Positions 15,116 through 25,912 of a DNA stretch of 58,938 bases are shown piece after piece; position 1 is the first letter of the stretch; the number at the start of each line of letters is the position of its first letter. The notes under the pieces were generated by a model, which was not told where the DNA came from, made no database searches, and saw nothing but the letters and a program-made list of their open reading frames with translations. The position numbers and the translations under genes are program-made. This DNA comes from Leucogyrophana mollusca (Eukaryota > Basidiomycota > Agaricomycetes > Boletales), in assembly GCA_021014945.1 (NCBI GenBank), contig MU266506.1, positions 1 to 58,938 of the forward strand, in the 5' to 3' direction.

Positions 15116-15329
15116 CGTGGTGGTCGTGTGTAGAGCCTGGTAAAGGTGCGTTCTTTATGGGAGAGCGTCTGTGTAGCTAGGCGCGGCTGTGGCGCAGACG
15201 TCGCGTGCTTGGCTGGTGGCAAAAGTGCTCAACCAAGGCTCCGAGCCCAAGTCAGCTCGAACAAGAGAGCAAGAATGATGTATATTAAGGTGGCTTCTAG
15301 AGGTGAATGTGCGAACATGCAAGATATCT

Positions 15330-16345
15330 CTAAACCTTTACTCCTGTGTGAATAGAAGCAATACCTCCCCAGAGGTCGGTCCATGCTCCCCCATCAACAT
15401 CCCTCCCAGTCGTGAACCCAGCATCTCTGATCATCTGTGCAAAATCTGGTTGACTGGGGAACTTCCGTATTGACTCAACTAAATATTGATAGGAATCTCG
15501 GTCCCCGGCCAGAATGGTTCCGAGGAGCGGAATCACTGTGAACGAATATTGGTCATAGAACCTGGGACGAATGCATGAGAGAAGTGCGATGTGGACATGA
15601 ATGGATACATACGTGCTCAAGAGCGGGTTGTTGACTTTGCTGAACTCAAGGCACGCAAAAGTTGCACCCGGTTTCAGTACCCGGTAGGCTTCTTTGAGGA
15701 CCGCCGGAATGGAGGTGCAGTTACGGATGCCGAACGCAATCGTGTACAAGTCGTAGGTATCGTCCTTGAACTGTGACGACGGCAGCTCCTGGGCGTTAGC
15801 TTCATGAAATGAGACCTGCGGGGCTGAATGGTTATTAGCGGAACGCACCAGAGTTAATCAGAGGAACACTGACTGTTGTGGTACATGGTCTTCTTGAACC
15901 GCGTAAATCCCTCCTTCAACATCTGTGCATTGATATCCACCACTTCCACAGACGTCTCTCTGTCGGCATACGTCTCGCGTGCATGATCCAAGATACGAAG
16001 AGCAATGTCACCCGTTCCGCCAGCGACGTCTATACACCTCAGCGGGCCTTTCCGGCCTGGCCTAAGTGTTGATACAAAAGTATCCTTCCAGAGTCTGTGG
16101 ACGCCAAAGGACGTCGCGTCGTTCATGAGGTCGTAATTTGACGCGACCGAATCGAATACATTCTTGACCAAGGACTCTTTGGACTCTTCTGGGACTGTCC
16201 TGAAGCCGAATGAAGTTGTCCGACCGGAAGAATCGGGGGACTGGGGATTTTGGGGCTGGGCCTGCTGATGATTTTGACGAAGCACGAAAGCTGAGCGGTA
16301 GCTTTGACGACTCGTCGTCCTCCAAGCACGACTTGCTGCTTGCAT
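15330..16345 (-). CDS. COQ5: 2-methoxy-6-polyprenyl-1,4-benzoquinol methylase COQ5, mitochondrial
   Basis: SAM-dependent C-methyltransferase of the UbiE/COQ5 family in coenzyme Q synthesis, acting in the mitochondrial matrix as part of the CoQ synthome. The ATG at 16345 opens an Arg/Ser/Gln-rich presequence (MQAASRAWRTTSRQSYRSAF). Then come SFGFRTVPEESKESLVKNVF, SVASNYDLMNDATSFGVHRLWKD and the SAM-binding motif CIDVAGGTGDIALRIL. A later exon has DTYDLYTIAFGIRNC and RVLKPGATFACLEFSKV. The last exon holds YDQYSFTVIPLLGTILAGDRDSYQYLVESIRKFP. The first junction, with acceptor at the ATTCAG inside intron 1, restores TPQVSFHEANAQELP. An in-frame GTG further upstream (16399) is rejected as a start. 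The 214 bp between its stop and the CUL1 start hold the CUL1 promoter. Confidence 0.93.
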
Positions 16346-17196
16346 GTTAGTTGTGCAAGTGTGGGGTGGCGGGAGGAAAGACAGACCGACTTTCGGCACT
16401 TGCCCTTTTGGCTTTTGCTCACAACCATATCTTGTCCAATAACTCGAAACCGCACAAACTGCTTCAGTCTATCTCCATTCATAATAGGAAAATATCTTCA
16501 GCCATTCCACAAAACTTTCTCTGTTTTGTTCAACAGTATGTACTGCCATCGTTGCTGGTTCCCAGAGCTGGTGTCCTGGCGCCGCCCAACCGCCTTCTCT
16601 CTAGATTTCAAGCTGGTGACGCGAGAACCCTCCGAGGACTTATTTGTCTACGAAGTGACGCTCTTTAAGGGCTCCTTCGCTATCCTCGGCCGGCCGAATC
16701 TAGTACTTTATTAAGTCACTGGGGGAGTCCTTGTTATGCGAACAGCCCAGTGCAGGCTACGATGCCTATCAGGTGGTGCTGATGCTACGGCTGCGTGACG
16801 ATGCTCGAGCGCTTGAGCGTCTTTCAGTGCTCGCCCCTCGCTTCAAAGCCTTTTTTTGTGACACGGACTCCGCCTTCAAGCAGTACTCGTTACTCTATGG
16901 CGACATCTCCGCTTGCAAATGTCCCTATTGAAAATCTTCATGCGACACGGGTATTCATCCAGGATGGGCCGGACGAGGTGATGAAAGGGCTATCAGTGTC
17001 GTACAGGCTTTTCACTTTCCTACGCGTCGCAGTCGACGACTGCTCTTCTTCCCCTGCGACATATCGCAGAAGGTGATTACGACGCCGATTAGGTGAGCTT
17101 CAGGCCACGGAATTCAAAGAATGGTGCCTTACATTAGACGCACAGATCCGCCTCATTTGATAAACTAGAGCGTTTACCGTGCCCTTGTGCCAATTT

Positions 17197-17219
17197 TTTT
17201 ATTTTTTTATTTTTTTTTG
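17197..17219. repeat. T-rich low-complexity tract
   Basis: Three runs of seven to nine T separated by single A residues, read on the + strand. It could be a slipped homopolymer or the remnant of a retroposed A-tail on the minus strand. No target-site duplication was identified around it. Confidence 0.7.
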
Positions 17220-17380
17220 TACATATGAAAATTCTCGATGTGCGTCCCAACTCGCTGCGTCACCACGATGTCTACCCAGTTAACACAGTATGTCGTGTCA
17301 ACTACCCGGTTCCGAACCGGTATTGCTGACAGTCCATTTGTTCCCAGCTTCCCCTCTTGCAACAAAATTTCCTCGAACCT

Positions 17381-17436
17381 CTGCGAGAGCATCCGGGAAA
17401 TGGACACTCCATCGAAAACTCTACGATCGACCCCAC
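17381..17436 (+). repeat. dispersed repeat, copy A
   Basis: By direct comparison, 50 of 56 bases match the segment at 21,236-21,291 in the same orientation. Read in one frame both copies give nearly the same peptide (CESIREMDTPSKTLRSTP here), so the shared piece may come from a coding sequence. Similarity fades outside the core. Confidence 0.75.
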
Positions 17437-17680
17437 GATCGACTCTCCAGGTCTTTTCGGCGTACGCAAACCGGATCATACGTTCGTTGCATACAATAAA
17501 TACCAAGAAGCGCTGAAACACGGCAGTATCGTACACACTCTCCCAAGACTGGGTGCAAACTCGACTCCAAGACTAGTACACACCGTTACAGAATTTACAA
17601 CATTATGCGTTGAGGGTGATTGCAATGACCACTCCCACATCACCACCTCGAACCAATGGGAGTAACTTCCGCGGGGCTCT

Positions 17681-19941
17681 TTACTCCAATGTACGTCGCA
17701 GCCTAATGGGAATCTGGATGGTGTGCCAGATAGCGGGAACTTTTCTGGGATCTGAAGCAAGATAGCGATCTTTGTCGAAGGGTGTTCTCTGGGCAACATG
17801 TGAAAGATTGACGTATTCCGTAGAGATGAAAATTTTAAAGAACCCAACATCGAGCGTCTGGTTTGGTTCGCGGAAGAGGAGAGTGCGTGGGGTCGTTCCC
17901 GAGTCACCAAAACCGATTGGGAGAGTGCGTTTTCCGAGGACAGAGGGGTCGACGATGCCTTTGGCTGTAGGCGGCTCGTACCATGGTGCTAAAGCGATTA
18001 TAAGCAGTGGCATATTTCAACATAAAAACAAACTCACTGATTTCCAAAGTGTAGCTGTCGAAGTAAAAGACCGAAACATACAAGTCCTGTATCAAATTGT
18101 TGGTGATTTCCATGCCGTAGTTCGCGCCATCCTTGAATTTAAGGTCGATGACATTCTGGGTGATAAGATTATCGCCAGTGGGACGGAGAACGTCATCAAG
18201 TAAACTGTCGCCTTCATCTTCGTCGGATTCGGTCAGCTCGAAGAACCCGACTTTGACATTCCTTTCGACTTTTTTGTTCACGCTCGTTCGGCGTAGGTGC
18301 CAAAAGTAGTGTGCGGCAGCGTTAATGACGGGAGTCACGGCCTCAACGGTAGGATCGACGCTCTTCCACAGGCGGTGTAATCCGAGAGTTTTGGTCTCAG
18401 CGTGTAAAACGTTGAAGACGATCCTTCCGCCTTCGAGTCCAATGTCGAGCTCAGCCCCATGCTCAACAAGACGGATGTTCCTCCGCGCGGGGTCAGTCCT
18501 CTGCATCTCCTTGCTGAGGGCCTGGAAGACAACAACAAGCTTTTCGTCCATTGCAACATGGATGCGCAGATCTTCCTCGTCCCCCGCCCTGGTTTGAACT
18601 GCAACCCCTTCGCCCTTAAGTTCAAAGCTGGATCCCTCGGGGAACGCGTCCAAGACTGTGACGAATGGGGTAAGCGAGCGAGCGACAACAGTGCCTAGCG
18701 GGCTGCCGTTTAGGAATGAATCTCGGTCCCGATACACTGCGAATTGGGCTGATTTGGAAAGTCCGTGCGCTTCACCTGCCTCCATCTTATAGTGGAGGCA
18801 TTTTTTGCTATGCTGGTCGCCTTCTTTGCTACACTGGCTGCCTTCTTTGCTACACTGGTCGCATTCTTTGCGTATCTTGTAGAGAACGGCACCCTGGCTG
18901 GCGACTTTGCCGTTAAAAAGGATTCGGTTCTGGTTGACGCCTTCGCACTGGGGATTCTGGCTGATTTGAATAGTGAGTGAGAGCCCACTGATAATTGACG
19001 TCGTGAGATATCATACTTACGTAGACAGAGGGGGAAGCTGTTGGAGTAGTTCTGCGTAGGTGAGCTTGTTGACACCAACCTTCAGAACCTCGATTAATGC
19101 TGATGTGAAGATTCCTCTTTTATCCTCCTCTCTAGCGAACTCGTCCGCCCCGCATGCCGCCAGAAGCACGTGTGACAGGAGGCCACTCTGTGCAAAGCCG
19201 GCGGAGGGAGCTATTGCGCGGCTGTTTTTGGTTTCGTTGAGTTCGATGGCTCCCCATATATCCTGATCGAGATCATCTGCTGGTGTCTCTTTGATTTTGA
19301 TTCCCCGAACTAAGCGAGTGGGCGCAGCTTTGTCGTTACGTGTGCCAGAACCCGAATGGCAGCAGTCAAAGATGACGGTCTGTCATTTAGTAGGTCAAAA
19401 CGCAACAAAGCGCATGGGTATCAGGCTGTAGACGCACAATATTATCACCCTTTTCAGTGGCAAGGCGTGTGAGCAGGGCACCCAATGTGCGGTCTGGGAT
19501 TCCAGGCACTGTTCCGTCTTTCCTGCCTTCGCACCCGTCCTTGCACTTGTCCCCGCACCCGTTCTTGCATTCGTACTGGCAGTCGTGATCATGTGGAACT
19601 AGATGTTGGATCTTGGGCCCTCTTGTTTGCCAACGTGGAGGTGATGGCGACTCGCCACCATGTCCAGCATAATATATCAAAATCGGGTCACCCTTTTGGA
19701 TGCGCTTATCCTCATCCTTATCCTTATCATCCATGAAGGCACTGATTTCATCGAGGATCCTGGCGCGCGTAGCCTCGCTGTTGCGGAGGTTCCTGATCTG
19801 GATGCTTGTATCGCGAAGCCCCTCTAGGTAATCCTTGATGGCATCCGCATCCGCGACCGCACCTAGGAGATTATTGATACCATCACTCTTATAGTCGTCG
19901 ATGCCGATAATGAGTGCGAAGAGACGAGGAGTTTGCCTCAT
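17681..19941 (-). CDS. caspase-like C14 peptidase with C-terminal beta domain and Cys-rich inserts
   Basis: A caspase/metacaspase-fold cysteine protease of the expanded Agaricomycete type. The ATG at 19941 gives MRQTPRLFALIIGIDDYKS, the usual first strand; the TTG three bases upstream is not needed. The catalytic His sits in ILIYYAGHGGES. An intron at about 19,385-19,440 joins GDNI to TVIFDCCHSGSGTRND, which carries the catalytic Cys. After HVLLAACGADEFAREEDKRGIFTSALIEVL comes a long C-terminal region. It includes KMEAGEAHGLSKSAQFAVYRDRDS and ends in a beta-rich part (TLDVGFFKIFISTEYVNLSHV) before the stop. Two insertions are unusual: a Cys-every-fourth-residue ladder (19,531-19,581) between His and Cys, and a Cys-containing heptapeptide triplication (18,804-18,866). 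Substrate and role (cell death, heterokaryon incompatibility, ageing) are unknown. Confidence 0.87.
18804..18866 (-). repeat. 21-bp imperfect tandem triplication inside the caspase gene
   Basis: Three 21-bp units are seen directly, the second and third differing by only a few bases, followed by a short partial unit. In the coding frame they give repeats of the type CSKEGSQ, between KIRKE and HYKMEAG. Since 21 is a multiple of three the expansion keeps the frame. Confidence 0.85.
19531..19581 (-). repeat. 12-bp-period repeat encoding a Cys ladder
   Basis: In the caspase frame this encodes CQYECKNGCGDKCKDGC, five Cys each separated by three residues. The DNA shows an imperfect 12-bp period, which suggests growth by slippage. 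It sits in the p20 domain between the catalytic His and Cys strands. Confidence 0.8.
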
Positions 19942-21684
19942 CAATAATATCAGTGACGCGCAGAGGTGAGACGTTGCGACAATACCGACTTGATGGGTTG
20001 AGTCCCAGCACTTGCAGCGTCAGGTTGGAGCAGAGACGGAGATTATTCAGGATCGAGAAAGGATATGTGTAGCTCCTACTTACCCGACGGTGCCCCCTGG
20101 CGCGGGTGTCCCCGTCTGTTGTCCACTGTGTGATCGTCAATGGGATGTTAAAGCACTTTTCAGATACGACTCACCCGGTGCTGGGATCGGTGGTCGGTGG
20201 TGGACCGCTCACTGGCGGAGCAGTCCCGCTGCACCACCTGTCAGTACAAGGGGTAACGACGTGAAAGGCAAACGGCAAACTTTATGAGTGCCCAGATAAG
20301 CTGGGGGGCATCATATACGTGGATACCCAAGAACCCAAGGAACATTGTGAAGGCGATATACAAGGATGAAAAGAAACGTGAAGATCAAACATCGTCCCGC
20401 TGCCTGTTAAATGATAAAGGTGGACCCGGAGGGTGGCTGCGTGAAGAACTCTGATCCATCGATTGCATGGAAGCCCTCACATTGGAAGCGATCAAGCTGT
20501 CGGTGGACCTGGTGAGCGGTTGCGTGCGTCAGATAGAAGGACCAATCAGACCTTCGGTGATCGCCGATTATCCTGTTTCTCTTGACTTGCACACACAACT
20601 GCAGCGCCTGACCTAACCTTCACGGTCAGGAATCAGGCAAACGGGGCCACAGCAGGGACCAATTACCAGGCTTCACTGCACCTGTAACGCCCCTTGCCCT
20701 CCCTCTTAGTCAAAATCCAGGTCACACTCAACAAAAGTCAAGATTGTCTTTAATGCAGCGTCCCGCCGGATTGCGGGATGCAAGGTCCGATGTTGTTGAT
20801 GGTGCACGGCTCCATATAGACGCGTAGAATTCTGATGTGTTGGTTGCACAGAAGCCAACACATGGGAGCATCCAAGCTGTCGCGTCCGGCTCCATTCGAA
20901 GTGATGGAAAAGCATGGTGCTCTATTCCACGACTGGCGACCCAGTACTCCTGCCCAGATGATGAACGTATATGGCGGTATATTTGAGGACTTATACGTGC
21001 ACCCTTGATTGTTTGATGAACACTAGAGTTCGGCGCAATTGGTTATCCCGGCCGATGCTTGCGATGGAGCTGCAGCCCTTTGTCCGTGCTGATAGACAAA
21101 CGCCTGTTTGAAAATGACCATCAGCTCCATGTTCAAAAGGTGAGCTGGTGATTGTCTGTGACAGCACCTTTACGAATGCGTGCACACTGGACGCCAAATT
21201 GTGTCTCACTAGTACTAGGTCTCACTTCGGTCGCCCTGCGAGAGCATTCGGCAAATGGACACTCCGTTGAAAACTCTACGGTCGACTCCACTACAGTCCC
21301 AGAGCCGCAAACTCACAGCAACTCTTCTCACTGTCATCAAGTGCCAGCCTCAATCACGATTTGATTACTGTACGAGAGCTGTCGATTCGTTTGTTGCCAT
21401 TGGCCAAGATACATAGTGGTGGCGATGAGGAACAAGCTCTTATTTCAAGCTTATGTACTAAGACGGTGCTACTTATTATTAAGGGTAGTAACAGCCAAGG
21501 GCCAAGTAACACCTTCAAGACTGGTGACGCCTTTGCTGTCAGCACGTACTGCCCCTTCCGCGAGGTCTGCCGCCTCGTAGTTTATATTTCTTTTTGCACC
21601 TTCACACAAAAGGACAAGAGTCGCCACACCCAAACTGCGTCTTACATTAAGAGAAGCCTGAATTCAACAAACCTCATCACAACC
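19942..21684. other. 1.7-kb divergent spacer with repeat copy B
   Basis: Lies between the caspase start (minus) and the FCF2 start (plus). Only frames of 60-90 codons without motifs occur on either strand. It contains the second copy of the 56-bp repeat. The promoter of FCF2 should be in the last few hundred bases; a C/T-rich stretch is visible at about 21,545-21,620. Confidence 0.45.
21236..21291 (+). repeat. dispersed repeat, copy B
   Basis: Direct-orientation partner of 17,381-17,436 (50 of 56 bases identical). In the matching frame it reads CESIRQMDTPLKTLRSTP and stays open for another 40 codons. A TACTAG just upstream could serve as a splice acceptor. Confidence 0.75.
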
Positions 21685-22734
21685 ATGTCCCCCACATCGC
21701 CGGTGAAAGAGAAGGGAAAAGCAACACCTGAAGATTTTGTGGCCCTGCCAGAATCCGCATCGTCCTCAGAACCGGATTCCGGATCAGACTCTTCATCAGA
21801 CGGGGACTCGGATTCGGATTCAGATGAAGAAATAACGCCAGAATATCTTCAGTTACTGCTCGAAAAGGCGAGACAAAACGCCCGCGCAAAATCGAACCGC
21901 GAAGCAGCGAGCACAACGACCGGCGAAGGGCAAGAGGAAGAGATAATTAAACTAGGCGGAGATGAGACAGAAGAGTGCGTGTTCTACATGGGTTCAAGGA
22001 TATATTTTGACTGACCATCTCAGACCACTACCACCATTAGACCCTGGCACACTTCCCCCGGCTTACTTCGAGTTCGGGGGTGCTCGGCATGACGCGCCCT
22101 CATCAATACTTGATCCCGATATCGAACGAGCAAAAGCTGCTTCATCCTCAATCATCATTCCCGCACCGCCTTCACAGACGAGCAGTCTTGCGAGTGGAAA
22201 AACGCTCACTAAGAAGGAGCGAAAAGCTGTTCGTCTCTCTATTACGACTGCACCCTCAGGTTGACTAAATTGCGAGCTAGCTGAAAAACAAAACAGCTGG
22301 ACCAAGCTGGTTCGACCTTCCCGCTCCCGAGGAAGCTGATCTCCCTAAGCTTTACCGTGAGGTCGAGGCGCTTCGCTTGCGGAATCAACTAGACCCGAAA
22401 CGCTTCTACAAAAAGGACGAAGGTGAAGGTAAAGGCATCCAGGGATTACCGAAACATTTTGCTGTAGGTTTCACGTTCACGTTTTTCGTAGTCCCGCTAA
22501 TTCACGTTACCGCAGATTGGTACGATACTACCCTCAAGTACGCCCTTCGGCACTACAAGTGGGGATAACCTTCCTCGAGCGCATCGGAAGAGGACCTTCG
22601 TGGATGAGTTGGTCGACGATGCCGAGGCGAAGAGATATGCCAAAAAGAAGTTCGAGGAGCTGCAGACCGTAAGAGGGGCAAAAGGGAGGAATACGCTACA
22701 TAAGAAGAATGCGCTGCGCAAGCCCAAATGGTAG
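21685..22734 (+). CDS. FCF2: pre-rRNA processing protein FCF2
   Basis: Nucleolar factor of the Fcf2 family (related to human DNTTIP2), needed for early cleavages that release 18S rRNA precursors in the SSU processome. Four exons (21,685-21,974; 22,024-22,259; 22,297-22,463; 22,516-22,734) give about 303 aa. The first exon is an acidic Ser/Asp/Glu region (SDGDSDSDSDEE), then a disordered linker with PLPPLDPGTLPPAYFEFGG. The Fcf2 domain follows: AGPSWFDLPAPEEADLPKLY, REVEALRLRNQLDPKRFYKK, LPKHFAIGTILPSST, and KRTFVDELVDDAEAKRYAKK, ending in a basic tail. The 52-nt intron inside KHFA/IGTI is needed to restore the conserved block. The next gene, SAS10, lies 570 bp downstream on the same strand and works in the same particle. 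Confidence 0.92.
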
Positions 22735-23303
22735 TGCATGACAGGCTGGCCCCTTCACTCACTTCTCGCCTCGGAGCGTTGCTGCACACTGAACAAATCG
22801 GTAGTGTACAACGGTCCAATGCCAGAGCCGGGGTTAACTGAGGAACCGACTTTCCTCGACGCAAGGGCAGCAGATTACCAACGAGATTAATTGCCATCGG
22901 TCAAGTCGCGACATCGGTACCCATTGTAGTCTTGCCATAGGCTAAGTGACACATGACCGGAGACGGTTCACTTTATGGACATTGAGGCGAATTAAATGGA
23001 CGGGTATGATCAAGTTGTGATAGGCTTCGATTTCCGTCGTCCGCTCGATCACAAAGCAGTGGCACGTCCCATAGCTATGTCAAGCACCATCGCGTTGTAA
23101 GGATTCAAGGCTGTTGCCAAACAAACCCACGTGTGAACCATTTCCCGCACGTCCGTAACAGAGCATATTCGGAGCACTTAGCACACAGATTTTTCGCCGT
23201 AGACAATACTTCTGTCGTACGCGGGCACCCAGATCTCAGTGCTCCCAGTCAAGAGTCGGACAGTATTTGGAATCTTGAAGAGTCTCTTTACTGATCCTTA
23301 GAC
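22735..23303. other. spacer between FCF2 and SAS10
   Basis: Holds the FCF2 3' UTR and the SAS10 promoter. No gene or repeat is seen. Confidence 0.5.
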
Positions 23304-25623
23304 ATGCCTCGCCGTCCATCTAAAAAGTCCAAATCCAATGCCAAACCGCGTCCGGTTGACAGGAAAAACAGCAGCATAAAACGCTGGAATACTGTCACAG
23401 ATATAGAGCTTGATGAGGAGGATCAATGTACGTCCCGACTCTCGTTTATCTATGTGTTCCATGCGCTACATCATAGTACGCAGTTCATGCGTCTCGCGAT
23501 AAAATCCTTTTAGAAGGAGACGAAGCCAATGACGACGAAGATGGCGATGAAGACGAGGTATTCGGCTTGCAGGGCCTGTCATCAGACGAGGAGCCCGAAG
23601 ACGAAGATGCTGAATACGATGTAGACATGGATGAGGAGCCTCCTTCCCAGAAGAAGAAATCAAAGTCATCGAAGTCCAAATTGAAGTCCAAATCCAAGCA
23701 AGCCTCTTCACCATCTCCAGGTGCAGACTCCGAAGAAGAAGAAGAAACGTGGGGTCGCGGAAAAGCTGCGTACTACTCATCCAACGCCGCACAGCTCGAT
23801 TCAGATGACGATGAGGCCAACGAGCTCGAGGAACAGGAAGCTCGCCGGTTGCAGGCCAAAGCACGGGATGCTATGCTCGAGGATGATTTTGGTCTCGGCG
23901 AGGAGATCGAAGGGGAAGTTGGTGCCGCAGATGTCGAGTACGTACGTCCTTCTACGATGAACATTCTAATATTGAGACCTGCCGGTAGGGAACTGTTAGC
24001 GAAACCTCTTCAACCTTCGAAACCCGCCCTCCCCACAGACAAAGCCTCCTTGCTGCGCCATCTGGAGAGAGAAAACCCTGAGGCTCTCGCTCTCGCGCGT
24101 GACTGGGATGACACGGCGCGGAATCTCTTACTCACTCAAGCAAAGGTCGCTGCGTAAGTGAGCTCTCTTCCCCTTACCACGCTTGCATTTATTCGTTTCA
24201 GACTAAATGGCATGGATGGCGACACCGTTGAGGTTGGGTTATTGCATTTGTATTATCGTCAGTCTGCCCATTACTCCAGCTTGTCGCTTTCTGACGTCAC
24301 GTCCCTTCATTTTATGGTGTTTCATTGTCATCACACCTCCTTGTACGTTTCATCACTGCTCGTAGAGGCCCTCCTCACCTACGCCACGACCCTCGCCTTT
24401 TACTTACACCTCCGCGCATCTTCAAAATATGCGAGCCGTCCAGAGCTCCTGCGTACACATCCCGTGCTCAAGCGTCTACTTTCACTCAAACAATCACTCA
24501 ATACACTTGAAAATCTTGGAATTGGGAGTACAGGTGAGGACGAAGATGATGCCGAAGACGAAGACGACGACGACGACGACGACGAAGGAACCGTAGGGGA
24601 GGAGATGCCCGACCTATGGAGTCTCATCAGCAAAAAGGGACTGGACAATGATGAGCTCGAGCAGCTGCTAATGGACGCCGCAACGCAGACCAAACCGAAA
24701 GGCAAAACGCTATCGAAGCCCTTGGTCTCCCAGCCCCCAAAAAAGAAGCGCAAAACGTCCGACTCCGACCCTCATTCAAAAACTCCGGTCTTCGACCTCG
24801 TCGAACCTACGTTCCCCTCGTCATCGTCCGTATCCAAGAAAAATGCGGTTCACGCAGATTCGAGCAACGTCATCGACGCGTTCGGAGAGGCCACGTCCCT
24901 TCAGCATGCTGACGCAACCGATAAACAAGCCCGCAAAAAATCGCTCCGCTTCCACGTCTCTCGCATCGAAAGTGCAAGCGCACGGCGACAGAACGCACGT
25001 GTCAACGCAGCCGGTGGAGACGATGATATTCCATATAGAGAACGCCGGAAGGAGCGCGATGCAAGGCTTGAGAAGGAACGCCTGCGGAAAGCTGGGACGC
25101 TTGGGATGGGTGGCGACGATCTGGATGACGTGGACCCCGAAGATAACGCCAAAGTCGGCGGTAAAAAACGGCGGAGAGAGATGGAAGTAGATGCCGATGC
25201 CGATGACGCCGAAGAAGGGCCAGATGGGTATTATCAACTCGTGAAGCAGAAGGCGATGGAAAAGAAGGCAAAGAAGAAAGCAGATTACGAGGAGGCGCAA
25301 GCCGCTGCCCGGTAAGTCGCTATCTCCCCATCCCTTGGCGCACACTCTTATCCTATCATATTTGTAGCCCCTCGTTCGACTCAGGCGACTCAAGCGGTCC
25401 CCGGTCCATCACCCGAGCTATCTTGAAGAACAAGGGTCTGACACCCCACCGATCGAAGAGCGTGCGGAACCCTCGTGTGAAGAAACGGCAGAAGTTTGAG
25501 AAGGCAAAGAAACGGGTGTCCTCACAAAAGGCGGTGTTTAAGGGTGGTATCGGGGATGTGGCGAAGTACGCCGGTGAGACCTCGGGTATATCCAAAGTTG
25601 TGAAGAGTGTGCGGCTGGGATGA
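23304..25623 (+). CDS. SAS10: SSU-processome protein SAS10/UTP3
   Basis: U3 snoRNP-associated nucleolar protein needed for 18S rRNA maturation. Start ATG at 23304: MPRRPSKKSKSNAKPRP, a basic N-terminus. The next exon continues FHASRDKILLEGDE, using the acceptor at the ACGCAG that restores the frame. A long acidic region follows, then WGRGKAAYYSSNAAQLDSDDDE. The Sas10/Utp3/C1D domain comes next: HLERENPEALALARDWDD, then LLTYATTLAFYLHLRASSKY and HPVLKRLLSLKQSLNTLENL. A second acidic run uses a GAC microsatellite. The C-terminal Sas10 domain is plain: RSITRAILKNKGLTPHRSKS, NPRVKKRQKFEKAKKRV, then FKGGIGDVAKYAGETSGI, and the stop at 25621. Several frames on the opposite strand are shadows of the acidic repeats. 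Confidence 0.94.
24563..24583 (+). repeat. GAC trinucleotide microsatellite in SAS10
   Basis: Seven consecutive GAC units coding for Asp, within an Asp/Glu-rich linker after the Sas10/C1D domain. Likely length-variable between strains. Confidence 0.85.
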
Positions 25624-25912
25624 GCGCGCGCGGTTCGGGTGTACGTTCATGAATCATTGTGTGCACCAATGTCATGAATGAAATTGAACAGCGGAAGTAA
25701 AGGTCCGTTACATACATTCGAGTAATTGAGACAACATGTATCTAAGGCAAAATCGGGAAAATGTCCGGAATGATCTACAGCAATGAAAACAACATATCCA
25801 CACACACATAATACAAAGCCATAAACATACCAATCACACCCCTCTTCATACACGGGTGCTCAAAGGGCCATATACTAGTAATATGAATTAAGCATAGACG
25901 AGCCTGGGGTTA

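Larger units (their letters stand above)
16346..17680. other. 1.3-kb spacer with poly-T tract and a repeat copy
   Basis: Lies upstream of COQ5 and downstream of the caspase gene (both minus). No confident gene is found. It contains a T-rich tract near 17,197-17,219 and, just after it, a 92-codon + strand frame (17,238-17,516). That frame includes one copy of a 56-bp repeat shared with 21,236-21,291. The frame is unsupported as a gene on its own. Confidence 0.45.

Noticed and set aside
17300..17330. GGTTCCGAACC stretch resembling a tRNA T-arm
   Set aside because: No matching A box, anticodon arm or acceptor stem around it.
23466..23864. Minus-strand frames antisense to SAS10, rich in Ser, Arg and Leu
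   Set aside because: Produced by the Asp/Glu/Lys/Ser-rich repeats on the coding strand.
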